Shown piece by piece: positions 6,917 to 15,831 of a stretch of 64,000 nt of DNA. The DNA is from an uncultured Prevotellaceae bacterium. GTDB lineage: Bacteria; Bacteroidota; Bacteroidia; Bacteroidales; Bacteroidaceae. Within the stretch, counting starts at the first letter, position 1, and each line of letters starts with the position of its first letter. The translations under genes and the position numbers were made by a program. Where the stretch lies: positions 62,001-126,000 of the forward strand of contig OMXL01000005.1 of NCBI GenBank assembly GCA_900314985.1, written 5' to 3'. The notes under the pieces were generated by a model, which saw only the letters and a list, made by a program, of their open reading frames with translations, had not been told where the DNA came from and ran no database searches.

Positions 6917-8287
6917 TTAGAAGGCCAAGTCCCTACCCCGATAGAAATTGAGGAGGGTGATTTGGTAGAGATTCTCGTAGCGTGACTGCACCAGATCGCT
7001 CTCTGCTTTCAGGTAGTTATTCTTGGCCTCGTTGAACTCCGTGATGGTGGCCTTGCCATTCTCGTACTTAGCCTGCATCAGGGTAAAGGCATCCTTGCTC
7101 GACTGGGCAGCAGCCTCGCTGCTACGGTATTTCGAGTCTGCAGCGACGGCATTGTAGTACACCTGCTGGATTTCCTTGTAGAGCGACTTCTTCACATTCT
7201 CCAACTGCAACAGCTGGTTCTCACGGTCGATACGTGCCGAGCGGATGCTGTTGCGTGTCTGGAAGCGGTTGAAGATGGGGACGCTCAGATTCAAGCCGAT
7301 ATACTGGCTGAAGTTGTTCTTCATCTGCGTGGCGAAGGGGTCTGCCTGCATGCCGTTGGTCTTGTAGTAGTTGGACTGCAGACCGGCGCTGAGACTCAGC
7401 GTAGGATAGTTGCCAGCCTTCGCGATGTCGATGTTACGCTCGGTGGCAGAGAGGCGGAGCTGCTCGGCCTGCACCTCGGGCTTGATGGCGAGGGCCTCCT
7501 GGTAGATGGCATCGGGTGAAGTCAATTGAGAATTGAAAATTGAGAATTGAGAATTAGTGGCGGGGCGGACGATGGAGAAGCCTTCGGGAGAAGGGAGCTC
7601 CAGCAGCTGGGAGAGGGAGAGAATGGCCAGCTGAAGGTTGTTGTCAGCCTGCGTAGCAGTCAGACGGGCATGCGCCAGTGCGGACTGCTGTTGGGAGAGT
7701 TCAGCCTGACTGGCCTTGCCATTCTTGACAAAGGCCTCCAGGCGGGCCACCTGCGCAGAGTCGATGGCAATCTGGCGATGGGCCACATCGGCAATCTCCA
7801 TATCGTAGAGTATCTGTACGTATGACTGCGCCACCTGCATGCGGATATCATTCTTGGCCTTCTCCAAGTCCTTCGTAGCCGCCTCGAGGTTCAGCTGATT
7901 GAGCTTAATCTGGTTGGGAATCTGGAAGCCCGTAAAGAGCGGGACAGTCGTACCTAGGCTGAAGCTGGTCGAGTTGGTGGAGCGGTTGGTATAGGTGTTG
8001 TCGAGCGTCAGACCACGGCCGAAAGAGAAGCTCTCGGAGGCAGAGGCGCTGAGGTCAGGCAGACGCGAGTTCTTGGCTGTCGACAGTTGGAGGTCACGCT
8101 GCCTGCGCTGGTTGTCCTGCTGTTTGATGCTGATGTTATGCTCGATGGCATAGTCGCAGCACTGGCGGAGGGTCCAGGGGGCTTGGGCGAGTATAGGCTG
8201 CGACCATGTCGCAGCACAGAGAACAAAGAGGGCTGATTTCTTCGACCATGTCGCAGCACAGAGAACAAAGAGGGCTGATTTCTTCAT
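6917..8287 (-). CDS. TolC-family outer-membrane efflux protein
   Basis: The product has the two OEP repeats of TolC-like channels and forms the outer-membrane duct of a tripartite exporter. Matching adaptor and MacB-like genes lie directly upstream. The N-terminus is odd: a 14-residue block of the signal peptide (KKSALFVLCAATWS) is present twice in tandem from a perfect 42-bp duplication (8201-8284). There is no second Met, so the longer signal peptide is read from ATG 8287. A second oddity is an in-frame 7-bp array at 7524-7555 that adds NSQFSIFNSQL within a linker between the repeats. It follows the adaptor gene by 3 bp. Confidence 0.88.
   Translation of the reverse strand: MKKSALFVLCAATWSKKSALFVLCAATWSQPILAQAPWTLRQCCDYAIEHNISIKQQDNQRRQRDLQLSTAKNSRLPDLSASASESFSFGRGLTLDNTYTNRSTNSTSFSLGTTVPLFTGFQIPNQIKLNQLNLEAATKDLEKAKNDIRMQVAQSYVQILYDMEIADVAHRQIAIDSAQVARLEAFVKNGKASQAELSQQQSALAHARLTATQADNNLQLAILSLSQLLELPSPEGFSIVRPATNSQFSIFNSQLTSPDAIYQEALAIKPEVQAEQLRLSATERNIDIAKAGNYPTLSLSAGLQSNYYKTNGMQADPFATQMKNNFSQYIGLNLSVPIFNRFQTRNSIRSARIDRENQLLQLENVKKSLYKEIQQVYYNAVAADSKYRSSEAAAQSSKDAFTLMQAKYENGKATITEFNEAKNNYLKAESDLVQSRYENLYQITLLNFYRGRDLAF
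7524..7555. repeat. in-frame 7-bp array (AATTGAG) in the efflux protein gene
   Basis: Four units plus a partial one are translated as NSQFSIFNSQL in the minus-strand gene. Since 7 is not a multiple of 3, each three units give one 7-residue protein repeat. Confidence 0.9.
8201..8284. repeat. perfect 42-bp tandem duplication in the signal peptide
   Basis: Bases 8201-8242 and 8243-8284 are identical. They encode the signal-peptide block of the efflux protein twice, in frame. Confidence 0.97.
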
Positions 8288-8290
8288 AGC

Positions 8291-9475
8291 TTAATCCTTG
8301 TTATCGTCGGTAATAATCTCGGGGCCGCGCACCTTATCCTTGGCGGTGAGGCCCTTCTTAATCTCGATATTCACACCATCAGAGAGGCCGGTGGTCACTT
8401 GGCGGCGCTCGTAGTTTTTCTTGTTGGCAGAACCAACAAGCACATAGACGAAGGTGCTGTCGCCGCTAAACTCGATGGCACTCTCGGGGACGGTGAGCAC
8501 CTTGTCGGCCTTGGCCAGGACGATCTCGGCATTGGCGCTATAGCCAGAGCGGATCTTATCGAAGCCCGCTGGAGGACCAGCGGGAGTGGTGGCTGACTTA
8601 GAGGAGGCGGGAGAAGAGCCCGACGAGGCGGTGGGAGCGGGGATTTTGACGGCAGCCTTGATTTCGAACTGGTTGGCGCCATTGCTCTCTACGGCCTTCG
8701 GTGAGATGTACTCCAGGGCAGCATTGAACTTCAGGTCTTGCAAGGCACCGATGGTAATCTTCAAGGGGATGCCCATGGAGAGCTGGCCGACCTCCGTCTC
8801 GTCGATGTTACCACGGAAGATGAGATCGTTCATATTGGCAACGGTGGCGATGGTAGTACCATCATTGAAGGTGTTAGAGTTGATAACGGAGTTACCCACC
8901 TTCACGGGGATGTCGAGGATGACACCACTGATGGTCGAGCGGATCAGTGTCGAGCTGGCATTAGCATTTGACTGAGACACACCATCACGCACCACCTGGA
9001 GGGCGTCGACAGACGCCGACTTCTCTTCCTGGGCCTGACGCAGCTGCTGGCGAGCCTTGTCATACTCATCATCAGAGATGAGTTTCTGGTTGTGCAGATT
9101 CTCCACACGTCCGAAGTCCACCTGTGCCTGTTTCAGATTCAGTTCTGCCAGACGCACACGGCTCTCAGCACTCGACAGCTGAGCCATATCAGGAATCACC
9201 TTCACCTTGGCGATGACGTCGCCAGCATTCACGTAGTCACCAGGATCCTTATACAGTTCTGCGATGATGCCAGAGATCTGCGGTTTGATATTCACCTCGT
9301 TGCGAGGCTCTATCTTACCTGTGATGATTGTTGTCTTCTGGATGTCTTCCGTCTGCGGTGTAAACTCACTGTAGACAACTTCTTTGGGTTGGCTTTTCTG
9401 CCAGAGGAACACGAATGTTCCGATGAAAATCAGCGCGATGATGACGGCGATGATTAGTTTGCTGTACTTTTTCAT
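8291..9475 (-). CDS. HlyD/MacA-type periplasmic adaptor protein
   Basis: The product links an inner-membrane ABC transporter with the outer-membrane factor. It has one N-terminal membrane helix (LIIAVIIALIFIGTFVFLW, about residues 7-25). A biotinyl-lipoyl-like half follows (GKIEPRNEVNIKPQISGIIAELY). Then come a coiled-coil hairpin (residues about 90-150) and beta-barrel and membrane-proximal domains. A Ser/Ala/Pro-rich insert (about 285-310) precedes the C-terminal domain and looks like a low-complexity expansion. ATG 9475 is preferred over the extended frame from 9526, which would add non-family residues. It sits between the permease and efflux genes of the same operon. Confidence 0.88.
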   Translation of the reverse strand: MKKYSKLIIAVIIALIFIGTFVFLWQKSQPKEVVYSEFTPQTEDIQKTTIITGKIEPRNEVNIKPQISGIIAELYKDPGDYVNAGDVIAKVKVIPDMAQLSSAESRVRLAELNLKQAQVDFGRVENLHNQKLISDDEYDKARQQLRQAQEEKSASVDALQVVRDGVSQSNANASSTLIRSTISGVILDIPVKVGNSVINSNTFNDGTTIATVANMNDLIFRGNIDETEVGQLSMGIPLKITIGALQDLKFNAALEYISPKAVESNGANQFEIKAAVKIPAPTASSGSSPASSKSATTPAGPPAGFDKIRSGYSANAEIVLAKADKVLTVPESAIEFSGDSTFVYVLVGSANKKNYERRQVTTGLSDGVNIEIKKGLTAKDKVRGPEIITDDNKD

Positions 9476-9511
9476 ATCTTTTAGTTTTTTGTTGTTATCT
9501 TTTTGGGGTGT

Positions 9512-9630
9512 CGGTGGGGAAACCACTGACCGCGAGCGAGATTCGGATGGGGAAACCCTGAGCGCGAGCGAGATTTGGATGGGGAAACCACTGAGCGCGA
9601 GATTTGGATGGGGAAACCACTGAGCGCGGG
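9512..9630. repeat. four tandem copies of a 29-33 bp unit
   Basis: The block TGGGGAAACCACTGAGCGCG recurs with GGGG at 9516, 9549, 9581 and 9610. It lies between the adaptor gene and the stop codon of the upstream permease gene. The spacing differs (33, 32, 29 bp), so it is unlike the strict 7-bp arrays. Confidence 0.85.
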
Positions 9631-10878
9631 CTATTCGTCACGCATGGCGTCGACGGGTTTGATGCTCATGGCACGGGCGGCAGGTGCGAGACCAGCGAGG
9701 ACGCCCATCGAGCTCACCATGAAGGCGGAGAAGAGAGCGGTCCAGAATCCTATCTGGAAGTGGGCATTGACGATGCCATCCTCTGTATTACCCAGTTCGA
9801 GCATCTGGAGAATCATCACTCCGAAGAGGATGCCACTCATGCCTGCTACCAGTGTCAGCACGATGCTCTCCGAGATAATCTGCGAGAGAATCATTCTCGG
9901 TGTGGCACCGATGGCACGACGGATACCAATCTCCGTGGTACGTTCACGAACGGTAACCATCATGATGTTTGACACGCCGATGGCTCCAGCCAGCAAGGTA
10001 CCCAGTCCGACCAGCCAGATGAGGAAGTTGACACCCTTGAAGAGGTTGTCGAGCATCTGGAAGAGTATCTCGGTATTAAACACCATGGCGCCCTGTTCGT
10101 CAGTAGGATCGATGGTATGCGCACGGGCAATGGTCTCACGAATGCGGTCGGTGATTTTTGACATCACTACGCCCTTGCGTCCTGTAACGGCAATCAAGTC
10201 GACGGCATTGCCACGATTGTAAGCCTGTTGCATGAAGGTCAGCGGCAGGACGACCCCCGTACCACTTTCGCCACTGAGGTTCACGCCCTCACTCATATTG
10301 TAGTCGACACCCACTATCTGGTAGTAGATGTTGTCGATGCGGATGCGCTTGCCACAAGGGTCGCCACCGCCAGGAAACAGCTCTTTATAGGTCTTCTTCT
10401 GGATGACACACACCTTGCGGTGGTCGCGGATGTCAGCCTCATCGATGTATCTGCCATAGAACATTTTCGGTTCGTTGACACGTTGGAAGTCGGGCATGGC
10501 ACCGCTGACACCAACGGTCGCTTTACGGTCACCATAGTAGGCTGAACCACCACTGGAGAAAAGCAGAGGGGTCACGATATCGAGCTCAGGTACACTCTGA
10601 CGAATGCGATCGACGTCCTTATAGTCCATTGTCCAAAAGCGACCCTTACGGAATCCCTTATATGCCTTGCTTGTAGGTTGTGCCCAGACCAAGGCGCTGT
10701 TAGTGGCAAAGCCTGCAAAGTTCCGTTGGAGCATCTCTTTCAGCCCCTGTCCACCACCCATCAGTACGATGAGCATGAACACCCCCCAGAAGACGCCAAA
10801 GCCCGTCAGGAAGGAGCGCGCCTTATTGCGTGTCAGGGTGTCGAGGATTTCTCTGTATGTATCTAAATCTATTCGCAT
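9631..10878 (-). CDS. MacB-like ABC transporter permease (second of two)
   Basis: The 415-residue membrane protein has the MacB/FtsX layout. One N-terminal helix (FGVFWGVFMLIVLMGGG, about residues 28-45) is followed by a large periplasmic core domain. A three-helix FtsX region comes last, with NIMMVTVRERTTEIGIRRAIGATPRMI around residues 305-330. Such proteins act as mechanotransmitters rather than channels, driving efflux through the adaptor and TolC-like duct. It is paralogous to the next permease upstream, so the two likely form a heterodimer served by the ATPase at 12150. The spacer to the other permease is a 7-bp array. Confidence 0.9.
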   Translation of the reverse strand: MRIDLDTYREILDTLTRNKARSFLTGFGVFWGVFMLIVLMGGGQGLKEMLQRNFAGFATNSALVWAQPTSKAYKGFRKGRFWTMDYKDVDRIRQSVPELDIVTPLLFSSGGSAYYGDRKATVGVSGAMPDFQRVNEPKMFYGRYIDEADIRDHRKVCVIQKKTYKELFPGGGDPCGKRIRIDNIYYQIVGVDYNMSEGVNLSGESGTGVVLPLTFMQQAYNRGNAVDLIAVTGRKGVVMSKITDRIRETIARAHTIDPTDEQGAMVFNTEILFQMLDNLFKGVNFLIWLVGLGTLLAGAIGVSNIMMVTVRERTTEIGIRRAIGATPRMILSQIISESIVLTLVAGMSGILFGVMILQMLELGNTEDGIVNAHFQIGFWTALFSAFMVSSMGVLAGLAPAARAMSIKPVDAMRDE

Positions 10879-10881
10879 AAT

Positions 10882-10930
10882 TCAATGCTTAATTCTTAAT
10901 GCTTAATTCTTAATGCTTAATGCTTAATTA
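10882..10930. repeat. seven in-phase 7-bp units (TTAATGC/TTAATTC)
   Basis: The array fills the spacer between the two permease genes. Its last unit contains the stop codon of the upstream permease. Confidence 0.9.
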
Positions 10931-12166
10931 GTCGGCGCGGAGGGCTTCGATGGGACGGATGCGGCTGGCCTTGTAGGCAGGGATGAGTCCTGCGATGGTT
11001 CCGGCGATAATCATTACCAACGTAGCCTCAAAACAAACGTCGAGTCCGACGGTAGGATTCAGGAACATGGTAGCCTTGAACAGTCCCGTATCAATGGTCT
11101 CGTGACCTATCGTTGCATCCATGTATTCATTGGCGGCCACACCCAGTACCATACCGATATAACCAAAGAAAGTGGTGATAATCACACTCTCGACAATGAT
11201 CAGCTTCAGGATGTTCCACGGCTTGGCACCAATGGCTTTGCGGATGCCAAACTCATGTGTACGTTCCTTGACGGTGATGAGCATGATGTTTGAGACACCT
11301 ACGATGCCAGAGAGTAGCGTGAAGAGCCCCACTATCCAGAGTGCTGTACGAAGGATGCCCATGGCATTCTCCATCTGTAGATTCTGTGTGAAGCGGTTCC
11401 ACAGCCAGATAGCATCCTCATCTTCAGGATGCACCTGGTGCTCCGCATTCAGACGGTGGCGGTAGGACTTTTCAAAGTCTTCGTTGGCTTTCTCCGTAGA
11501 CAATCCGTGGAAGGTAAACTCTATGCGACCAGCGTCATCGGTGTTAGCGCCAAAGATACGCTTGATGGCAGAGTAGCTGCTGAAAATAGTGGCCCGTCCG
11601 TTCTCGTTCTCCTTATAGATACCCACCACTTTGAAAGCGATGTTTCCGACGTTTACGAAGTCACCAATACGACACTTCAGTTCCTTGGCCTGTTTTTCAC
11701 CTAACACCAGTACCTTACGGCTTTCCTTTACGTCGATAGCATTGATGAAGCGTCCTTGGAGCATCTGTACCTTGTCAATCTTTGTGTGGTTGGGATAGAC
11801 ACCGCTAATGCTCGTAGCCAGATATTGCTGACCATTGCTGACAGTTGCCGAGGTGTTATACTGTGCACCCACCTCGTCGACAGTCTTCGAAAACTCCTGT
11901 TCGGTAATCTCCCTATCGCTCTCGTGCAGACGAATGTCACGACCTTCTTTGAAGCCCTGATAAGGCTTCGAGGTCCAGTTGCCGAAGACCACCATGGAGC
12001 TATTCAGGAAGCGGTCGCTCTGCTTCATATTGGCATTGATCAGACCATTACCGGCACCCAGCAGTACAATGAGCATGAAGATACCCCATGCCACCGCAAA
12101 GCCTGTGAGTGTCGTGCGCAGTTTGTTGCGACGAGCTGTCTGCCAAATCTCATTCAATAACTCCAT
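10928..12166 (-). CDS. MacB-like ABC transporter permease (first of two)
   Basis: The 412-residue product has the same build as its neighbour: an N-terminal helix (FAVAWGIFMLIVLLGAGNG), a periplasmic core domain and a C-terminal FtsX region. The FtsX region holds SNIMLITVKERTHEFGIRKAIGAKPWNI. It is expected to pair with the second permease. It overlaps the ATPase gene by 17 bp, which indicates translational coupling within one exporter operon. The substrate cannot be read from sequence; relatives export peptides, lipoproteins or antibiotics. Confidence 0.9.
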   Translation of the reverse strand: MELLNEIWQTARRNKLRTTLTGFAVAWGIFMLIVLLGAGNGLINANMKQSDRFLNSSMVVFGNWTSKPYQGFKEGRDIRLHESDREITEQEFSKTVDEVGAQYNTSATVSNGQQYLATSISGVYPNHTKIDKVQMLQGRFINAIDVKESRKVLVLGEKQAKELKCRIGDFVNVGNIAFKVVGIYKENENGRATIFSSYSAIKRIFGANTDDAGRIEFTFHGLSTEKANEDFEKSYRHRLNAEHQVHPEDEDAIWLWNRFTQNLQMENAMGILRTALWIVGLFTLLSGIVGVSNIMLITVKERTHEFGIRKAIGAKPWNILKLIIVESVIITTFFGYIGMVLGVAANEYMDATIGHETIDTGLFKATMFLNPTVGLDVCFEATLVMIIAGTIAGLIPAYKASRIRPIEALRAD

Positions 12167-12809
12167 CCTTGATTCGAATTATACGATTGGTCTGTTCGGC
12201 TACACCAGGATCATGAGTCACAATAATCTGTGTCATGCCCTCGTCTTGGTTCAGCTGCTTCAACAGTTGCATCACCTCTACAGATGTCTTGGAGTCAAGG
12301 GCACCCGTAGGTTCGTCGGCCAGGATAATCTGTGGACGGGTAATCAGTGCACGGGCAATGGCTACGCGTTGTTTCTGACCGCCACTGAGTTCGTTGGGAT
12401 AATGTTCTGCCCAGTCGAGAAGTCCTAAGCGTTCGAGATACTCCAGGGCAAGCGTATGACGCTTGCGCCTGGAAACCCCTTGATAAAATAGTGGCAACTC
12501 AACATTTTCTACTGCAGTCTTAAAAGAGATTAGGTTGAATGACTGGAAGATAAAGCCAATCATCTTGTTACGATACTCGGCAGCCCGACGTTCTGACAGG
12601 TTCCAGATGGGGACCCCTGCCAGCTCGTAGGTGCCAGAGTCATAGTTATCCAGAATACCTAAGATGTTTAACAAGGTACTCTTACCGGAGCCCGACGCTC
12701 CCATGATGCTGACGAACTCTCCCTTCGCAATATCGAGCGAGATGCCCTTCAGCACGTGGAGCGGCTGGGCGCCTTGGTAGGTTTTGTTGATGTCTTGTAA
12801 GTGAATCAT
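12150..12809 (-). CDS. ABC transporter ATPase, MacB/LolD type
   Basis: The 219-residue ATPase energises the two MacB-like permeases. All motifs are intact: Walker [11 protein letters not shown]-loop IFQSFNL, signature [15 protein letters not shown], Walker [13 protein letters not shown] and the H-loop in VTHD. Length and N-terminus ([25 protein letters not shown]) are standard for stand-alone ATPases of this family. Unlike E. coli MacB the ATPase is not fused to the permease. A 7-bp array separates it from the GntR regulator gene upstream. Confidence 0.93.
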   Translation of the reverse strand: MIHLQDINKTYQGAQPLHVLKGISLDIAKGEFVSIMGASGSGKSTLLNILGILDNYDSGTYELAGVPIWNLSERRAAEYRNKMIGFIFQSFNLISFKTAVENVELPLFYQGVSRRKRHTLALEYLERLGLLDWAEHYPNELSGGQKQRVAIARALITRPQIILADEPTGALDSKTSVEVMQLLKQLNQDEGMTQIIVTHDPGVAEQTNRIIRIKDGVIE

Positions 12810-12813
12810 CTTT

Positions 12814-12869
12814 ATAATGCTTAATGCTTAATGCTTAATGCATAATGCTTAATGCTTAATGCTTAATTG
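12814..12869. repeat. eight in-phase 7-bp units (TTAATGC)
   Basis: Eight heptamers without indels occupy most of the spacer between the GntR gene (ends 12893) and the ATPase start at 12809. Confidence 0.9.
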
Positions 12870-12892
12870 ACTATTAGACGGAAGGAGGGCAA

Positions 12893-13249
12893 CTATTGTT
12901 GCGCAGCGTACACATCTTTAACATCTTCTAACGTAATGCCCAGCAGTTGCATCTGGCGGAAGAGTTCTGGCAGGCGTTCTTTCATGAACTCCTGTTTGCG
13001 TTCTTTCAGAATCTGCTTCTTAGCACCAGGCGTCACGAAGTAGCCCAAGCCGCGCTTATTATATATAATGTTCGCACGAGAGAGTTCGTCGTAAGCCTTG
13101 ACGACGGTGTTCGCATTAACCTCCAGCATCACCGCATATTCACGGACACTGGGAATACGATCGTCATCCTTGTATTTCTCTGCAAGAATCTCATCACAGA
13201 GGCGGTCAGCCATCTGGATATATATCGCTTTATCGTTTGTAAATATCAT
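12893..13249 (-). CDS. GntR-family transcriptional regulator, YtrA type
   Basis: The 118-residue protein is a short GntR regulator. A winged helix-turn-helix fills residues 10-75 (DRIPSVREYAVMLEVNANTVVKAYDEL, then GLGYFVTPGA). Only a short helical C-terminal arm follows, as in the YtrA subfamily. YtrA-type proteins repress neighbouring ABC transporter operons. Here the gene lies between two sets of ABC genes and overlaps the membrane protein gene upstream by 20 bp. A palindrome of the expected kind overlaps the operon start at 15800-15821, so autorepression is likely. The inducer is unknown; antibiotics or envelope stress act in relatives. Confidence 0.9.
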   Translation of the reverse strand: MIFTNDKAIYIQMADRLCDEILAEKYKDDDRIPSVREYAVMLEVNANTVVKAYDELSRANIIYNKRGLGYFVTPGAKKQILKERKQEFMKERLPELFRQMQLLGITLEDVKDVYAAQQ

Positions 13250-14120
13250 AATTCATCCACTTATTAGTGATTAACTGAAAACCTTTGAAGATACGGTACG
13301 ACGCCCAGTAGTTGAAGACAGCGAAGATGGGGAGTAGCACAGAGAGAACATAGGCCATTGAGCCAATCTCATATTCCTTAACGGCACCATCCTCCCAGCT
13401 AATCTGAAACATACCCAACCCGATGAAGGCCATCGTCTTCACCAATATTATGAGGCAAAGCAGTATGCATATACTAGTTGCCACGAAAGCGTATTTGCGA
13501 AGCAGCGTTCCGCCCAGCGTATAGAAAGAGTGAAGCCACAACCACAATCCGAAGGTGAGCATACCATTTGCAATGCACCAATCCATTGGGAGTTCCATCG
13601 GGTTCGTTATGGCCTCGGGAGCTAACTCTTTTAACAACTGTGGAATAGCAGAAGACCACCAGTGATAGGTGACGCCATCCATCTCCACACATTCCATTCT
13701 AGGACCTTGATATCCACTCAACCAATACCAAGCCATGCGGAGTGAGTCGCCCAAGACAATAGCCAAGAACAAGCAAGCGATACCGATTACTGTAGTAAAT
13801 ACCACCAACGAGAGAAACTTCTCAAGATTGGAAGATGGCAACATCAGGAATGTCGCACGCTTACGCTTGTCATTGATGCCAAAGGCAAAAAGGCTTATCA
13901 TGATGAGCGAAACGATGATAAAGAGACCTGCAGCAAGCTGCGAAAAATTATGGATAGCCGACCAGGGGTCACCATAGCTATTCATCTCTTGAAACAAGAT
14001 TTCTCCTATAAAGACCACAAGGGTGATGGCTGCCACACACCACAACAGCAGTGTACGCGCATAAACGCAGATGACCCACCAGAGTGTCTTTGCAAATCTA
14101 TTGATACTAAAATTATTCAT
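13230..14120 (-). CDS. ABC-associated membrane protein (paralogue B)
   Basis: The 296-residue product has about six hydrophobic helices, for example TLLLWCVAAITLVVFIG, AAGLFIIVSLIMISLFAFGI and LSLVVFTTVIGIACLFLAIV. It has no recognisable catalytic motif. Its start (NNFSINRFAKTLWW) and the MLPSSNLEKFL loop match the adjacent gene at 14145, so the two are paralogues. They probably form the membrane part of the ABC transporter whose ATPase is encoded at 14948. Family-level function is unknown. The gene overlaps the GntR gene. Confidence 0.75.
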   Translation of the reverse strand: MNNFSINRFAKTLWWVICVYARTLLLWCVAAITLVVFIGEILFQEMNSYGDPWSAIHNFSQLAAGLFIIVSLIMISLFAFGINDKRKRATFLMLPSSNLEKFLSLVVFTTVIGIACLFLAIVLGDSLRMAWYWLSGYQGPRMECVEMDGVTYHWWSSAIPQLLKELAPEAITNPMELPMDWCIANGMLTFGLWLWLHSFYTLGGTLLRKYAFVATSICILLCLIILVKTMAFIGLGMFQISWEDGAVKEYEIGSMAYVLSVLLPIFAVFNYWASYRIFKGFQLITNKWMNYDIYKR

Positions 14121-14144
14121 ATTATTCCTTCTTTTACGGTCTAT

Positions 14145-14918
14145 TTACAGGTTTATCCACTTTGCTTTTGCCTGCATTCTGCAGAAGAGTCTGTAGGACA
14201 GCCAGTAGTTAAACATTGCCAAAACGATGTATATACTCATACTTATGACATATTCCAAGATTTCAGCGTTGGCCCTTAGCTGCACCACTTCAGCATCTCC
14301 CAGATGTTTGAATAAGAACATACCAAGCAGGATTACCAATGCTGTGGTGAGAACCCAATTGAATTTACGTGAGCGGAAGAACGTTGCGCCAAGAGCATAG
14401 ATCGACTGAAGCCAGATAACAAGGGCTACTATACTGACTACGAATCGAGGTGTCGCATTGTCTAAACGATTGATATCACTGATGATTTTTATGACTCTTG
14501 AGAGCACAAACTGTCCATACTCATGGCCTAACACCCAATGGAAAAAGTACTGCATCAGGTCGGCAGCAAAGAATGCCACCAGATAGAGCGGTAAGAGAAG
14601 AATCCATGTAGCATAGCGCATCAGGTATTTCTCGAAGTTTGATGACGGAAGCAGCATCAGCGTTTGACAATCGTGCTTACCCTCCATGCTATAGAACATA
14701 AAGGAGGGGCCCATCACCACGTTGATGGCAAACATCATAAACACGACTCCTGCACAGGCCTGATAGTTTACATGCGTGTTGGTGACATAAGTAAAGAACA
14801 GGAAGGTGAATAGCATGACCACCAAGACCTGGAAGAAAGCCTTGATATAATATCTTCTATCATTTGTCAGCGACCATCGGGCCAACTGCGCAAATCTATG
14901 TATATTAAACTGGATCAT
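14145..14918 (-). CDS. ABC-associated membrane protein (paralogue A)
   Basis: The product has about six membrane helices and the same opening pattern (IQFNIHRFAQLARW) and MLLPSSNFEKYL loop as its neighbour at 13230. The longer frame from 14948 would begin inside the preceding gene's stop region and a 7-bp array, so ATG 14918 is preferred. It is presumably one of two permease subunits for the ATPase encoded just upstream, in the ABC-2-like arrangement common beside YtrA regulators. Confidence 0.75.
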   Translation of the reverse strand: MIQFNIHRFAQLARWSLTNDRRYYIKAFFQVLVVMLFTFLFFTYVTNTHVNYQACAGVVFMMFAINVVMGPSFMFYSMEGKHDCQTLMLLPSSNFEKYLMRYATWILLLPLYLVAFFAADLMQYFFHWVLGHEYGQFVLSRVIKIISDINRLDNATPRFVVSIVALVIWLQSIYALGATFFRSRKFNWVLTTALVILLGMFLFKHLGDAEVVQLRANAEILEYVISMSIYIVLAMFNYWLSYRLFCRMQAKAKWINL

Positions 14919-14922
14919 TTTT

Positions 14923-14950
14923 GTAATGCTTAATTCTTGATGCATCATTA
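14923..14950. repeat. short 7-bp array between ATPase and membrane protein genes
   Basis: Four heptamers (GTAATGC, TTAATTC, TTGATGC, ATCATTA) span the spacer and include the stop codon of the ATPase gene. Confidence 0.8.
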
Positions 14951-15763
14951 GATTTTGCCTTCGTTGACGGCATTGAAGAGGAGTTCAAGGTTGACCTGTG
15001 TCTCAGCGCTACCAGCCTTGCGGGGAGCAATCACGGCATTGCCCTGGAGAGAAGGTTCTGCATAGATAGCATCGGCCATCTGCTCTGGTGTACGATACTC
15101 GAAGGTGTATTTCTCAGAGATGTCAGCCACAGAGGTGTCGAGTAACAGCTTCTGCTGAGAGAGAATCAGGATATGGTCGAGCAGCGATTCCACATCATGT
15201 ACCTGATGCGTCGAGATAATCAGTGTACGATCTTCCGTCATGTGCTGGGCAATCACCTTGCGGAACTGGCTCTTCGAAGGAATGTCGAGGCCATTGGTCG
15301 GCTCGTCCATCAGCAGCACCTTCGTATTCGTTGCCAGTGCGAAGGCCATAAAAACCTTCTTTTTCTGTCCCATGGAGAGTGCATTCAGTTTTACGTCCAT
15401 AGAAAGAGCAAAGTCATTCAGACAAGCCTGTAATACGTCATGACTGAAACGAGGATAGAAAGAGGCATTAATCTTTACATACTGTCGGAGCGACATGGAC
15501 GGAAGATCGAATTCCTCAGGTACGATAAAGATCTCCTGCAGCGTTTCCGGTCTTCTCTTTTTTGTTTCGACGGAATCGAAACAGACGGTTCCTTTCTTGG
15601 GACGAAGCAAGCCAGCAATGAGATACAGCAGTGTACTCTTACCCGTTCCATTCTTTCCTAACAGTCCGTAGATGTTGTTGGCTTTCAGTGTCAAACTGAA
15701 ATCATCGAATACCAGAGAGTGACCTCCAGCATACTTAAAACTGATGTTATTTACTTCTATCAT
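14948..15763 (-). CDS. ABC transporter ATPase (YtrB-like)
   Basis: The first gene of the export operon encodes a 271-residue ATPase. Motifs are Walker A GLLGKNGTGKSTLL, a slightly divergent signature LSMGQKKKVFMAFAL, Walker B VLLMDEPTNGLD and H-loop STHQ. The pattern fits drug- or bacitracin-type exporters (CcmA/YtrB), with the two membrane proteins downstream as partners. The start is ATG 15763, because the promoter lies at 15824 and upstream codons would fall outside the transcript. Regulation is probably by the GntR protein of the same operon. Confidence 0.9.
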   Translation of the reverse strand: MIEVNNISFKYAGGHSLVFDDFSLTLKANNIYGLLGKNGTGKSTLLYLIAGLLRPKKGTVCFDSVETKKRRPETLQEIFIVPEEFDLPSMSLRQYVKINASFYPRFSHDVLQACLNDFALSMDVKLNALSMGQKKKVFMAFALATNTKVLLMDEPTNGLDIPSKSQFRKVIAQHMTEDRTLIISTHQVHDVESLLDHILILSQQKLLLDTSVADISEKYTFEYRTPEQMADAIYAEPSLQGNAVIAPRKAGSAETQVNLELLFNAVNEGKI

Positions 15764-15799
15764 AATCGTTTTTATATTGGTTATTATCGCTCTGTATTG

Positions 15800-15821
15800 G
15801 TGTACCACTTTAGTAGTACAC
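15800..15821. promoter_or_regulatory. operator-like palindrome at the export operon start
   Basis: Arms GTGTACCAC (15800-15808) and GTAGTACAC (15813-15821) are inverted repeats matching at 8 of 9 positions, with a TTTA spacer. The site begins 3 bp downstream of the -7 box and covers the expected transcription start. It is the obvious candidate site for the GntR/YtrA-type regulator encoded in the operon. Confidence 0.7.
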
Positions 15822-15823
15822 TG

Positions 15824-15831
15824 CAAAGGTA
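15824..15831 (-). promoter_or_regulatory. -7 box of the export operon
   Basis: The minus strand reads TACCTTTG, 60 bp upstream of the ATPase ATG at 15763. It adjoins the palindromic operator. Confidence 0.75.
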
